Source of the DNA: Photorhabdus khanii NC19
Lineage (GTDB): Bacteria > Pseudomonadota > Gammaproteobacteria > Enterobacterales > Enterobacteriaceae
NCBI RefSeq assembly: GCF_000517265.1
Contig: NZ_AYSJ01000013.1
Coordinates: forward strand, 578,838-642,837
Direction of reading: 5' to 3'
Length of the DNA stretch: 64,000 nt
A program made the translations under genes and the position numbers. Position 1 is the stretch's first letter, and each line of letters begins with the position of its first letter. Positions 54,175 through 62,896 of the stretch are shown here, piece by piece. The notes under the pieces are model-generated. The model did no database searches. It had not been told where the DNA came from and worked only from the letters and a program-made list of their open reading frames with translations.

Positions 54175-54345
54175 GTGAACCCGGATTATTTCGGTGGCCG
54201 TTCTCTTGCTGATACGTTATCCACGCTGGTTCATGAGATGGTGCATGTTTGGCAACACTACACCCCGGCCAAAAAATGCAGGGGTGGTTATCATGATCGC
54301 GTGTGGGGAACAAAGATGGAGGAAATAGGGGTTTGGGTTGAGTAG
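54175..54345 (+). pseudogene. SprT-like metalloprotein fragment
   Basis: A 56-codon frame reads TLSTLVHEMVHVWQHYTPAK and YHDRVWGTKMEEIG before a TAG. The HEMVH zinc motif and the distal sequence are those of SprT-like proteins found on plasmids and integrative elements. The N-terminal part is missing: the frame is closed by a stop at about 54155 and no RBS is present. Remnant of a mobile element. Confidence 0.6.
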
Positions 54346-54708
54346 ACCCCCCATAATCGCGCATAGCGCGAGCAGCACCTAGCGATAGACCACCTGAAAA
54401 GGCTAAAAAACTGGCGTCGCTACGTGAAATCTGTAAAAGTTCGCGGGGTAAGTCACCCAATTTTTTAATCTCCATCGCCTGAAAAACATACGGCCATTTC
54501 AACACCGTCAGCAGTATCAGGTAGTGGTAGCTTATTATGACGTAAAGCCCGAAGGTGTCCGATCATAATAAATCCGATCACCATATTCCGGGATTGGACA
54601 TTTTTTCCGATAGTTGTAGTGACGCGCAATAAATGCCCCTTTTCAAACCACATTGCGTGAGAATGAAACCACATTACTGATTCTTCCGCGCACCTTCCCT
54701 GAGAATGA
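54346..54708. other. Region without a convincing gene
   Basis: Two minus-strand open frames overlap here but neither shows family features or a good RBS. A stretch on the minus strand (about 54347-54477) has some protein-like composition (MEIKKLGDLPRELLQISRSD) and may be a gene remnant. AAACCACATT occurs twice at about 54636 and 54665. Confidence 0.35.
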
Positions 54709-54748
54709 GTAAGCCACCAGAAAACCGGCCGGTTTTCTGGTGGCTTAC
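54709..54748. repeat. Perfect 40-bp palindrome downstream of vapC
   Basis: GTAAGCCACCAGAAAACCGG (54709-54728) is followed directly by its exact reverse complement, with no spacer. It lies 18 bases past the stop of the VapC gene and could act as its terminator, though no T run follows. A spacerless perfect palindrome is also what two abutting copies of a transposon end would give. Confidence 0.75.
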
Positions 54749-54766
54749 AGAGCAGTTTAAATTCTG

Positions 54767-55144
54767 TCAATGAATCGGCTGATAACTCACATTAAGACGT
54801 TTAGCCAGCTTCTCAAGTCGCTTATCCAGTGTCCAAAGTCTTGCCCCCGGTGTTATCAGGGTCGATGCCAGCAATGTAATATCAACCAGACCACATCCGA
54901 GGCCGTACAGCTTTTCGTTTTCAATGAATGCCATCACCTCGATGATAGTGGCCTGATGACTCTGTGGTAACAGCCCCAGATCTCCAAGCGTTCGCAGTCT
55001 TGGTGCCGGAGGGGTACCGCAGGCTATCTCTGCCAGTATCATCGGATGAGTCAGGATCAGATCCCGACTCAACAGCTGGATCAACCCGTCATTCCTGTTT
55101 TTGAAATGGTCAATCCAGACGGACGTATCAACCAGAATAGTCAT
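54767..55144 (-). CDS. vapC: Type II toxin VapC, PIN-domain ribonuclease
   Basis: A 125-residue PIN-domain protein. The acidic metal-binding residues are in ILVDTSVWIDHF (N-terminus), ILAEIACG, GLVDITLLAST and LWTLDKRLEKLAKRL. VapC toxins cleave tRNA or rRNA; the target cannot be told. It starts one base before the end of the antitoxin frame (55144), the normal coupling. Confidence 0.88.
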   Translation of the reverse strand: MTILVDTSVWIDHFKNRNDGLIQLLSRDLILTHPMILAEIACGTPPAPRLRTLGDLGLLPQSHQATIIEVMAFIENEKLYGLGCGLVDITLLASTLITPGARLWTLDKRLEKLAKRLNVSYQPIH

Positions 55145-55347
55145 TATGCGGATGGCTCCTCATGGCGGCGGGGGATCATCTGCATTTCAGGCGATGAACC
55201 GCCGAGCGAGGCCAGTCTTTTTGCTGCCTGAACCCGAACGAACGTTTTTATCGCTTCCCGGAAGATATCAGCCTTATCCATGCCAGGCTCGGCCATTTCC
55301 AGCGCCTGTGCATACAACACATCATCAATCGTGACCGTAGTTCGCAT
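55144..55347 (-). CDS. vapB: Type II antitoxin VapB
   Basis: A 67-residue ribbon-helix-helix antitoxin: [20 protein letters not shown] at the N-terminus is the DNA-binding strand and helix, and the C-terminal part ([18 protein letters not shown]) is the toxin-binding tail. It precedes and overlaps vapC. The complex should repress its own promoter. Confidence 0.87.
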   Translation of the reverse strand: MRTTVTIDDVLYAQALEMAEPGMDKADIFREAIKTFVRVQAAKRLASLGGSSPEMQMIPRRHEEPSA

Positions 55348-55534
55348 AGCATTACCTCATGTGATTCATATTTTGATGATATCTTGCATCAAAACCGAAA
55401 TCAAAGCAATCTGTAGAGTAAGAAAAGAATAATGATAGGGTGTAACCTTGCGTTGATTTTCTCAATGAGTTTTCTTGTGATTTTTTTACTTTATTTGGGC
55501 GTTTTCTTGAATACAAGATAAACGGTCGTTTTTC

Positions 55535-57475
55535 TTGTGCCATATTCCGTTTTGGTTTTCCAAATTGCAACCAAATGATACAGCTTATCCCCGATTCAAA
55601 AGCCGATTGGCCCAAACAGAATTGGAGCATTTTTACACGGTGACTGATGCTGAACGAGGCTGTTGCGACAGTACAACTCGTTCAAGTACCACGCGCTTAG
55701 GATTTGCTTTGCTGTTAAAAACCTACCAACGGTTGGGCTATTTCGTCACTTCAGAGCAAGTACCCAATGCCATTGTCGAACATGTTGCCATCAGTATCGG
55801 CGAAACCCATGATCGAGAAAATTTACAGCAGTATGACGTTTCGCAAGCCAGACGTAAGCACTTATCGGTGGTGCGACAATTTCTTGAGGTCAAGCCATTC
55901 GGAGATGATGGTAAAGTTTTGATGCGGCAAACTTTTGCTGAAGCGGCATTGATCAGGGAAGATGTCATCGACATTATCAATATCGGCATTGAAACGTTGG
56001 TACGCCATCGTTACGAATTACCGGCGTTTGACACCTTGGTACGCGGAGCACGTGCTGAACGTGTTGCCGCTAATCTGGCGCTACATATGTCTATTCATGA
56101 TGCGCTTGGCGATACAGGTCGACTATTTCTCGACAAGCTATTTATCGTTGGTGACGATCCCCGACGCGTAAGTCCTTGGAACGATGTTAAGCAGGATACT
56201 GCCAAGCCGACAGTAAATGGCATGCGTATTTTACTTGAGCGTTATGACCAACTAACCGAGTTGGCCTATCATACTCATTTGCTAAAACCCCTACCCGTCG
56301 TCAAAATTAAACAATGGGCACTCGAAGGTAACAGCCTTGATGCCGCCAGCATGGTCGATATGGCCGCGCCCAAACGCTACTCAGTTACTTTAGCCTTGAT
56401 TCGACAACGCTTGGCAATTGTGACCGATGATCTCTGTAACATCTTTTGCAAGCAGATGGGCCGAACTTTACGGAGCGCAGAAGAAGCTCTGGAAAAATAT
56501 CTGTCAGACAATCAAGAAAAAACAGATGAAATCTTGCGCCGTTTCGCGGCGCTGGAGGCACTCTTAAAATCGAGTCAGTCAGCAGACGAACAGTTAAAGG
56601 GAGTACGCCAAACTGTCACGGCACGCCCAGATTTATGCGAGTTCTCTCGCTTGCATGTAGAATATGGTGGTAAAAACGAGTGTCGTTTTATTTTGAAATT
56701 CTTCAAACCACGACGATCAGAGATGCTGCGGATTTTGAGGAAGTTAACGCTCAAATCTACCAGTCAGGATGTTAGTTTTGAGCGATCGCTAGATTTTATG
56801 CTGGAAAACAGTCAACGACAAGGCGAGTGGATGACACTCAAGGGCAAAGGCGAAACAATATTAACTTCAGACGATCTAGTCTGGATCCCTGAAAAATGGT
56901 GGAAACTGGTCACAGGAGAAGCCAAGCGCGATATTGCTCTAACCCGAATCAACCACCGCCAATTCGAAGCATGTGTATGTTTGCAAATGGTTCGGGAATT
57001 GAAGTCCGGCGACCTCTGTGCGATGGGTAGCGATGACTATTCAGACTACAGGGACGAACTGGTGCCCATGAGCGAATGTGAACATACACGCTCCGACTAC
57101 GGCGAAAAAGTGGGCTTGCCGGTCGAGAGTGTTGAATTTATCAAGCATATTCGCGCCATGTTGACAGGGGTAGCGCAGCAAACGGACAAATCCTACTTGG
57201 ATAATCCTTATTTCAAGATCATTGATGGCAGACCAAAGTTGAGTCGCCAAGATAAAAAAGAAAAACCGCCTGGATTTAAGCAGTTCGACGACGCATTGCG
57301 ACGTAAGCTCGATAACTTGGGCCTTTCACTTCTGGATGTACTGACCGATACCATGCAATGGATTGGGTGGGGTAAACATTTTGGCCCGTTGAGTGGGCAT
57401 CAAGGAAAGTTACAAGACGAAGATCGACGTAAAATTTTAACAGTATTTGCCTATGGTACTGGTTTGAGAGCATAA
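55535..57475 (+). pseudogene. Tn3-family transposase, 3'-truncated
   Basis: A 646-residue N-terminal part of a roughly 1000-residue TnpA. The DUF4158-type N-terminus is clear (AYPRFKSRLAQTELEHFYTV, STTRLGFALLLKTYQRLGYF), followed by the helical middle region and the start of the catalytic region (IGWGKHFGPLSGHQGK), where it ends at GTGLRA and a stop. The DDE core is missing. It lies in the opposite direction to the TnpA C-terminal fragment at 50.8 kb; the two overlap in no part, so both could descend from one element split by rearrangement. The exact start is uncertain. Confidence 0.85.
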
Positions 57476-57558
57476 AAAAGTGTGGGGCACTTTATTTAGT
57501 TGGATATAAAGTCATACTTATCAGGGAATCTGAGCGAGTAGAGCTATTGGTTATCCGG

Positions 57559-57846
57559 TCAGCACTTCATCAGAACGTGATTTGCAAGACTACCGCTTCT
57601 TGCTCTCACATAATTGCCCCACAGATTTTTATGCTTTCCATAACCAACCATAATCCCAATTACTGTAATCTCTTTAGGTTCCAGAATGGCGTAATCTGCT
57701 ATTGCTGCACCCGATTCAATCGGGTTTTCTGTCAATCTGAGCATAGATGAGTGGCTTTCAACAGTTACGGCATCTAACTGAAACTCACCGATTGAACGAG
57801 TGATAATAGAGGCTCTGGCAGTTAAGAAATCGCTGATTATGTCCAT
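57559..57846 (-). pseudogene. Fragment of a phage Dit-like tail/baseplate protein
   Basis: A 95-residue frame with ESHSSMLRLTENPIESGAAI and ADYAILEPKEITVIGIMVGY, the N-terminal signature of Dit-like phage tail proteins. These are usually two to three times longer; the frame ends in LANHVLMKC after losing homology, so it is 3'-truncated. It is part of a collapsed prophage. Confidence 0.6.
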
Positions 57847-57953
57847 AACTTTTCTCTACAACGAAAAAAAACCGCAGTTAAGCGGCATAAGAAGGTTTTA
57901 AGTAAAAGAAAAGCCTCGCAGAAACGAGGCTTAGGAATTTTTATGCGTTTTAC

Positions 57954-58253
57954 TTACATAGATAACGCCTTTAAAACATGAACCGGGTCTTTCTCTATTG
58001 CTTTCAACAAGGCTTTTGCAGGTCCGGTCGGTTCACGCCGTCCCTGTTCCCAGTTCCGCAGGGTTCCAACATTAACAGAAATTAACTTAGCAAAACCGGT
58101 CTGACTTAAACCGGTTGCCTGACGAATATTCTTTACTTTTACTGCTTCAACGTGAGTTTCACGAGAGGCAGCACGTTCGCCATTAATAATTTCGTTCATC
58201 TGTGTCATGCTTTCAGTTAGCCTGGAAAATAATTTACTATCCATTGTTACCAC
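57954..58253 (-). CDS. Xre-type antitoxin (HigA/NadS-like)
   Basis: A 99-residue protein with a C-terminal helix-turn-helix (VKNIRQATGLSQTGFAKLIS, NVGTLRNWEQGRREPTGPAK). It overlaps the toxin gene upstream by 7 bases. Toxin-first order and this HTH type are typical of HigBA-like modules. It should neutralise the toxin and repress the shared promoter. Confidence 0.87.
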   Translation of the reverse strand: MVTMDSKLFSRLTESMTQMNEIINGERAASRETHVEAVKVKNIRQATGLSQTGFAKLISVNVGTLRNWEQGRREPTGPAKALLKAIEKDPVHVLKALSM

Positions 58254-58558
58254 CCCTCATTTAGCGCTCTCAGGACTTTCTTTTCTGATTCACTCAGGTC
58301 GTCCTTGATACCTTTTTTGTAAATCAACAACAGCCTGATATGTGAGACATCTACTTTATAGTAATAAATAATGCGCACACCGCCACGCTTGCCTTTACCC
58401 CTAGATGCCCACCTGACTTTACGTAAGCCACTGGTGTGTTGGATAACATCACCAGCAATAGGGTTGTCTGCAAGATATTGCTGAAACTCACGATATTCAT
58501 CGTCACTTAACAACTCTTTACAATCTTCAGTGAAAATATGGGTCTCAATAAATATCAT
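58247..58558 (-). CDS. RelE/HigB-type toxin
   Basis: A 103-residue protein of the RelE/HigB fold: FTEDCKELLSDDEYREFQQY, GLRKVRWASRGKGKRGGVRI, IYYYKVDVSHIRLLLIYKKG. Such toxins cut mRNA at the ribosome. The basic patch RGKGKRGG and the Tyr residues are the expected active region. An inverted repeat lies 20 bases upstream of the start. Confidence 0.87.
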   Translation of the reverse strand: MIFIETHIFTEDCKELLSDDEYREFQQYLADNPIAGDVIQHTSGLRKVRWASRGKGKRGGVRIIYYYKVDVSHIRLLLIYKKGIKDDLSESEKKVLRALNEGW

Positions 58559-58577
58559 GTCTCAGTGCGCCACTGGT

Positions 58578-58600
58578 GTATATTTTAGGTGATAATATAC
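58578..58600 (-). promoter_or_regulatory. Operator palindrome of the HigBA-type module
   Basis: GTATATT (58578-58584) and AATATAC (58594-58600) form a perfect inverted repeat with a 9-base centre, 20 bases upstream of the toxin ATG. AT-rich palindromes at this position usually bind the antitoxin. Confidence 0.6.
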
Positions 58601-58636
58601 GCTTTGGCGGCATAAGTCAATGGCGCATATAAAGCA

Positions 58637-58881
58637 TTATATATCATGTGGGTATATTTTAAATTTGCCATCCTTGGCTTGGGGGTTAGTACTTCCAGCA
58701 GTCTTCATCAGCAATGAGTTGATAGATAAAATCATTGGATAAGTATTAAAATGCTGATTAAACGTGTCTGGCTTCTGTAGTAAAACAGTATTGCCGTTAT
58801 CATACTCAAATCACGACGCTGCGCAGCCACAGCCTGCGGCATGATCTGAGCATTGACTACCTGATTAATAGATAAGCTCAT
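58637..58881 (-). pseudogene. Two fused phage gene remnants (DUF3383-type start plus an unknown end)
   Basis: From the ATG at 58881 the frame reads MSLSINQVVNAQIMPQAVAA and QRRD, the start of a DUF3383-type tail-sheath-like protein. It then loses homology. A shifted frame reads QKPDTFNQHFNTYPMILSIN, SLLMKTAGSTNPQAKDG and ends at a TAA (58637-58639). A large deletion has joined two phage genes, and the HigBA-type module now lies just beyond the joint. Confidence 0.5.
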
Positions 58882-58884
58882 TTG

Positions 58885-59349
58885 CTAATCCTTATGTACA
58901 GTAATATCAACCGTTTTCGCCTGATACAACGGCGTTTCAATACGATGAATATGAGAGAGAGTTAAATCAATTTGTGCCCGTTGCTCCTTACCACCAGCAA
59001 TAGCAGTCGGCAGGTTACGGATTTGGGACTTTCTGACCAGCCCTGCACCGATACGTGTTAGCAGGGATTGCGCGTAACTGGTGCTCAGAACGCTAGCCAG
59101 TTTTTCGATTATCAGATATGAGTTTTTGCCAAAGGCATTGACAGAGATAAGTGTCTCGCGCGTGAGAGTGATAATTTCGACTTCTTTCTTAGCGTTGAAT
59201 TTATATTCTTCGCCCATTAATTCCGATGTTACCCGATTCACAGTAATAAACGATGCAATATCAGATAGATCAGTTTCACCGTCAGCATCAAGCACCTGAG
59301 TTTCAGGTAATTTCAAAACCGTCGCTATCGTCTGTCTGACTGCCTTCAT
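58885..59349 (-). CDS. Phage neck terminator-like protein
   Basis: A 154-residue protein resembling the neck/tail-terminator proteins encoded before DUF3383-type sheath genes: VRQTIATVLKLPETQVLDAD, FNAKKEVEIITLTRETLISV, LTRIGAGLVRKSQIRNLPTA, and a C-terminal HRIETPLYQAKTVDITVHKD. It ends 3 bases before the sheath-gene remnant, keeping phage gene order. The call is from context and pattern. Confidence 0.6.
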   Translation of the reverse strand: MKAVRQTIATVLKLPETQVLDADGETDLSDIASFITVNRVTSELMGEEYKFNAKKEVEIITLTRETLISVNAFGKNSYLIIEKLASVLSTSYAQSLLTRIGAGLVRKSQIRNLPTAIAGGKEQRAQIDLTLSHIHRIETPLYQAKTVDITVHKD

Positions 59350-59442
59350 ATCGAGTTGCGAGAGAGTCGTAGTATCCCATAGTCATTCCATTGTGCATTA
59401 CTGATGATGCGCCATCGATAGCCATTCCAGAAGAACAAGTCC

Positions 59443-59655
59443 TTATTTTTTTACTTCTTCCTGAGTCATCACTTTGACTGTTGGGTTATACCTATCCCCT
59501 TCTGGCAAAATTTGAAGATCTTCCGCTCCGGCTGGCTGAACGATACAAACAAGCACCCGGCTTTGACCGTCCGATGTCTTAAACTCCAGCTCTTGCCGGA
59601 AAAAATCATCATCGAAAATTTCATCAACAAAATCATCAATCACCTCGTACCTCAT
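59443..59655 (-). CDS. Small phage protein, head-tail region
   Basis: About 70 residues from MRYEVIDDFVDEIF; the ATG at 59655 lies inside the 3' end of the morphogenesis-like gene, and a GTG 12 bases further down overlaps its stop. An in-frame ATG at 59688 would overlap by 53 bases and is less likely. The acidic N-terminus and ELEFKTSDGQSRVLVCIVQP are compact and globular-looking. Its place between a gp10-like and a neck-like gene suggests a connector protein; no firm family. Confidence 0.5.
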   Translation of the reverse strand: MRYEVIDDFVDEIFDDDFFRQELEFKTSDGQSRVLVCIVQPAGAEDLQILPEGDRYNPTVKVMTQEEVKK

Positions 59656-60034
59656 AAGTAATAGATTGGAGCAATTGGCCGGTCTCAATGAGTGGCTTAC
59701 TTGATTTCTTCCTCTTGATAGTTGCCTGGCTTAATGGGGGATCAATACCTGCCTGAATTTTCCTTTTGACATCTCTGGCGACTATCTCCCCTAGCTTTTC
59801 TAGCGCTTGCTGCGGATCACCGTTATTTTTCAACTCAGACTTGATACTTTTCGCTAATTTATTGGCATACTTGCCTTTGTTTTCATTAAACGTAGAACGC
59901 AAAAATGAACGCTCAGGAATATTGATATTATTCGCAGCGGCTGACGCCAGAAAGCGATGACGCCATCTGAACGCTGTTGTCAGATCGATTCCTGTACGTT
60001 TTACTGATTCACGTAATGTCAGCCCGTCCTGCAT
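59636..60034 (-). pseudogene. Chimeric frame: IS1595-type transposase piece fused to a phage morphogenesis protein
   Basis: The first 30 or so residues (MQDGLTLRESVKRTGIDLTT, AFRWRHRFLASA) are the helix-turn-helix part of an IS1595-type transposase. From about NIPERSFLRSTFNENKG the frame is a phage virion-morphogenesis (gp10-like) protein: DVKRKIQAGIDPPLSQATIK, KPLIETGQLLQSITYEVRGD. The joint is in frame by chance. The phage part lacks its own N-terminus, so it is truncated by the insertion. Confidence 0.65.
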
Positions 60035-60337
60035 ACACCGCAGATAATCGAACCATTTTTCATGGTGATGGAGTCGGGCCAGCGGACTCCCAGTGAGGCT
60101 GTTAAAGGTCTTTCCGCAGTCTTTGCAACGGTATCATTGTATGTCTGAATCGTGTCCCCAGCGTATCGCCTTCTCACTGTGACAGTGAGGGCAACATAAC
60201 TCAGGCAGGCAGGAGTTAATCACTGAGGCAGCATCCATCTGAAGGCTGTTATCCAGCCAGGAGATGAGGTCCAGCCTTGTATTAACGGAAAGGGATGAGA
60301 GGGTATTTTTGAGCTGTATAAGGTCTTGCTTTTTCAC
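59945..60337 (-). pseudogene. IS1595-type transposase remnant
   Basis: From MKKQDLIQLKNTLSSLSVNT the frame shows the zinc-ribbon CPHCHSEKAIRWGHDSDIQ, then a TGA, then YRCKDCGKTFNSLTGSPLAR and the helix-turn-helix piece fused to the phage gene. The TGA replaces what should be an Arg-type codon before YRCKDCGKTF. The catalytic domain is missing. Inactive. Confidence 0.75.
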
Positions 60338-60484
60338 GACAACCTCCGTGCAGAAACACGCTTATACAGTAGTATATACAGTGTACGGTTTTCCTGCCAA
60401 CGGAGACTGCGAACATAGCCTTACTTGTACAGTCAAAACCCTCCAAATCCGCACCACATAAGGCTTTGAGCCAAATAATACTGT

Positions 60485-60533
60485 CGTCATGGGGTGTCGG
60501 GGGTCGTAGGTTCAAATCCTATCATTCCGACCA
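60485..60533 (+). other. 3' part of tRNA-Pro(GGG), attachment-site copy 1
   Basis: GTCATGGGGTGTCGGGGGTC, the T-arm AGGTTCAAATCCTAT and the acceptor end CATTCCGACCA match the 3' half of proL-type tRNA-Pro with anticodon GGG. The 5' half is absent, so this is not a working tRNA but the core left by integration at the tRNA gene. A related copy lies at 63931-63981. Confidence 0.75.
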
Positions 60534-60550
60534 AATTTCCCTAGAAAAAC

Positions 60551-60574
60551 CAACCAGTTATGGTTGATTTTTTT
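60551..60574 (+). terminator. tRNA-type terminator behind attachment-site copy 1
   Basis: CAACCA and TGGTTG form a stem with loop GTTA, followed by ATTTTTTTA. It is probably the original terminator of the tRNA-Pro gene carried along by the integrated element. Confidence 0.7.
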
Positions 60575-60819
60575 ATGCCTAGGATTTGCTTGGGGGAAAA
60601 ACCCCAACTCCATATCTGGCATTGATAGACACTGACAAGCTAGCCTTTCTTACCTAAAAACATAAAATAATCTAATTAATATGAGAGTGTGTTTCGTTTT
60701 ATTTACCGGCAAATACTTATAAACAGTAGACAGTGACGTATTGTAAATCAGTGATAACTGTTTCCGGCTATGGCCATTTCATGAAAAGAGCAATAAGGGC
60801 CATTGCTGGCCCCTTTCCT

Positions 60820-61446
60820 TTACTTCGGCACCTCCGGCCACTCAACATCAGGAGCCTGTGAAGTATCTACACGAGTGAGTAATACTCTGTACTTCTTCCA
60901 TTCGAGTAATGCGGCTTTCTCTGAGTCGGTAGCGACTTCTAAGTCAACAGAATCTTGTAGCAATGAGAGTGTTTCATTTGCTTGTTGTAACAGTGCTGCT
61001 TGCTTCTGCTTGGCTTCATCAATCTGATGAGACTTCAGAAGGTCTTTATCAACTACCCACTCTTTACCGTTCCACTTGTCATAATCCGTGTCGGGCTTTT
61101 TGAATGTCAGTATATCGGGTAATTCACCCAGTTCAGTCACTTCTTGTTGTGCTCCCGTTTGAGTGTTGTAAGCAGTTTTTCCGCGATAGTCAGGGACAGT
61201 TTCCCAACACTTACCGTCTTCACTGCGACAAACGGCCAAATCATCAGACTTCAGCAGCTCAGGCGCATCGGGATAAGCACCGGCTGATAGACTGACACCC
61301 AACATGACATATTCGATATCTGAAACTGTGAATTCCCTTGTTGCCTGATTAGTGTGGTAAACCTTTATCCAGCCCGCTTGAGTAGATAAACCATCTTTAC
61401 CCAATACGGCTGTTTCATGTTCTAAAAAGTATTTTTGTTCTGTCAT
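60820..61446 (-). CDS. Tail fibre assembly protein (Tfa family), copy 3-kb island
   Basis: A 208-residue Tfa protein: FKKPDTDYDKWNGKEWVVDK, LLKSHQIDEAKQKQAALLQQ, LLTRVDTSQAPDVEWPEVPK. Its C-terminal half is almost the same as the copy at 353-949, while the N-terminal 90 residues (SDIEYVMLGVSLSAGAYPDA) differ, as expected for a chaperone matched to a different fibre tip. It starts at the last base of the fibre stop (61446). It appears intact. Confidence 0.87.
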   Translation of the reverse strand: MTEQKYFLEHETAVLGKDGLSTQAGWIKVYHTNQATREFTVSDIEYVMLGVSLSAGAYPDAPELLKSDDLAVCRSEDGKCWETVPDYRGKTAYNTQTGAQQEVTELGELPDILTFKKPDTDYDKWNGKEWVVDKDLLKSHQIDEAKQKQAALLQQANETLSLLQDSVDLEVATDSEKAALLEWKKYRVLLTRVDTSQAPDVEWPEVPK

Positions 61447-62513
61447 TATGCCGCTCTCACTATGTAGTTAAATGCGATGTTGCGAGGTCTGAGCCGCAAG
61501 TAATTGGTTCCATGACCAATGATTCCCAATATTGATGAATTGTATCTGCGAGTCTTTGGACCGTTATATACAATGCCGTCTCCATATAATATGTCGTGCC
61601 CTAAACCACCTGTGTAGTACTCGACATATTGCGCTAATGCAGAACCTTCTTGCCAAGACAATAATACTCTCCCACTATCAGCTCCACGACTACTATCCCA
61701 ACCACGGATAAACTCACCGCGCAAATCAGGTAATACGCCTGATGGGTATGCTGCCACTAATTTCGGAAATTTCGACTTATTAAAGGCCGCACCGTTACAT
61801 TGCAGCCATCCAGTTGGCGGTATGGCAGTTGGCCAGGGAACAGGAACACCTACAGGAATATTATTGACTGTATTAATCAAATTATTAACTTCTGCCTTGG
61901 TATATGCACCTACATTACCCGCAGGGATATTAATATTTGCCGTACCATCAAAGGCAACTCCAGCAATCGTTCTGGCTGTAACCAATTTGTTAGCTGCTAT
62001 AGCAGTGCCATTGGAAGGCAATGCCCCTATATCCACTGCATTCAGACTAATATCTGTACTTAACGCTTTCCCATTCACCTTCCGGCTATTAAATACTCTA
62101 TTATTAATATCTTCACGCAATGAATTTATTATTTCCTGAACAATCTTTTGTGTAACCGCCAATGTGTCGCTATTACCAATCACATTGGTAAGCTGAACAA
62201 CACCTTTTTGGGTTAACGAGGCATCTGGAACTTTTGTTGTGGTTTTTTGTTCTAAAGCTCTATTTAATTGTGCGGTGAGTTTAGCTATATCCCCATCATC
62301 GAGAACATCCTCGCCAGATTGTGTCGAGATGAAATCAGCCAAGACAGATGATATGATTGATGATTGACGTAGTGTCTTATTTAACACATGAGTGGGAACA
62401 TTATCTGGGGGAAACCCAGTTTTTAAACTTTGTTCTTCCTCATATATTCCCTGACTCACCACATTAGCATTATTATCAATAGAAAAAGCCTTAAAATCAT
62501 TCTTGTAACTCAT
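61446..62513 (-). CDS. Phage tail fibre protein with collar domain
   Basis: A 355-residue fibre and the only complete copy of the collar type in the window. Order: conserved N-terminus (SYKNDFKAFSIDNNANVVSQ), DVLDDGDIAKLTAQLNRALE, SLTQKGVVQLTNVIGNSDTL, SREDI-type repeats, then the collar domain (GVPVPWPTAIPPTGWLQCNG, GVLPDLRGEFIRGWDSSRGA) and the tip ending LRPRNIAFNYIVRAA. It is followed by tfa. It probably determines receptor choice of an R-type bacteriocin or prophage tail. Confidence 0.87.
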   Translation of the reverse strand: MSYKNDFKAFSIDNNANVVSQGIYEEEQSLKTGFPPDNVPTHVLNKTLRQSSIISSVLADFISTQSGEDVLDDGDIAKLTAQLNRALEQKTTTKVPDASLTQKGVVQLTNVIGNSDTLAVTQKIVQEIINSLREDINNRVFNSRKVNGKALSTDISLNAVDIGALPSNGTAIAANKLVTARTIAGVAFDGTANINIPAGNVGAYTKAEVNNLINTVNNIPVGVPVPWPTAIPPTGWLQCNGAAFNKSKFPKLVAAYPSGVLPDLRGEFIRGWDSSRGADSGRVLLSWQEGSALAQYVEYYTGGLGHDILYGDGIVYNGPKTRRYNSSILGIIGHGTNYLRLRPRNIAFNYIVRAA

Positions 62514-62896
62514 ATACTTTCCTTAAATTAAATGATGTTATAATCAATATATTGAATTATTGCAAAAATAATCCCCCTGTAATTCTCATCAATCAAATTC
62601 TAGTTCAGAAAAAAATAATTAGGCATACTTATTATTTATAAGGTTAACTGTTTTTGTATAATTTGCAGCAATAAGCAGTTCAATATTCTGGAATCGAAAA
62701 CATATCCAAACAAAATTTATATTTAACATCTGAAAACTATTTTTCTTTTATTCCTTCCATCCTTTCCTGAAACTCCCGCTGCTTAATTATGCTCCTACTC
62801 AAGTTATTCATGTTTCAGATCCAAAAAAGTAAATTATTAGGGTAATCAGAAAGCTCCATATTGAGGCTGTATCAATCATTTTTATACCGCTAGACA
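62514..62896. other. Upstream region of the tail fibre cassette
   Basis: No gene. It is homologous in blocks to 1785-2060, as described there, and contains the probable fibre promoter. Towards 62896 a weak AAGCTCC...GAGGCT inverted repeat may be a degraded copy of the terminator at 2075-2097. Confidence 0.5.

Noticed and set aside
54149..54770. Two overlapping minus-strand frames of 118 and 101 codons.
   Set aside because: The first overlaps the SprT-like remnant on the other strand and neither shows a domain or RBS; most likely chance frames in decayed DNA.
55352..55630. 92-codon minus-strand frame upstream of vapB.
   Set aside because: It overlaps the start of the Tn3 transposase on the other strand and has low-complexity Ser/Tyr/Phe-rich sequence without family features.
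60485..60533. Functional tRNA gene.
   Set aside because: Only the sequence from the anticodon stem to CCA is present; no D-arm or 5' acceptor strand is found upstream.
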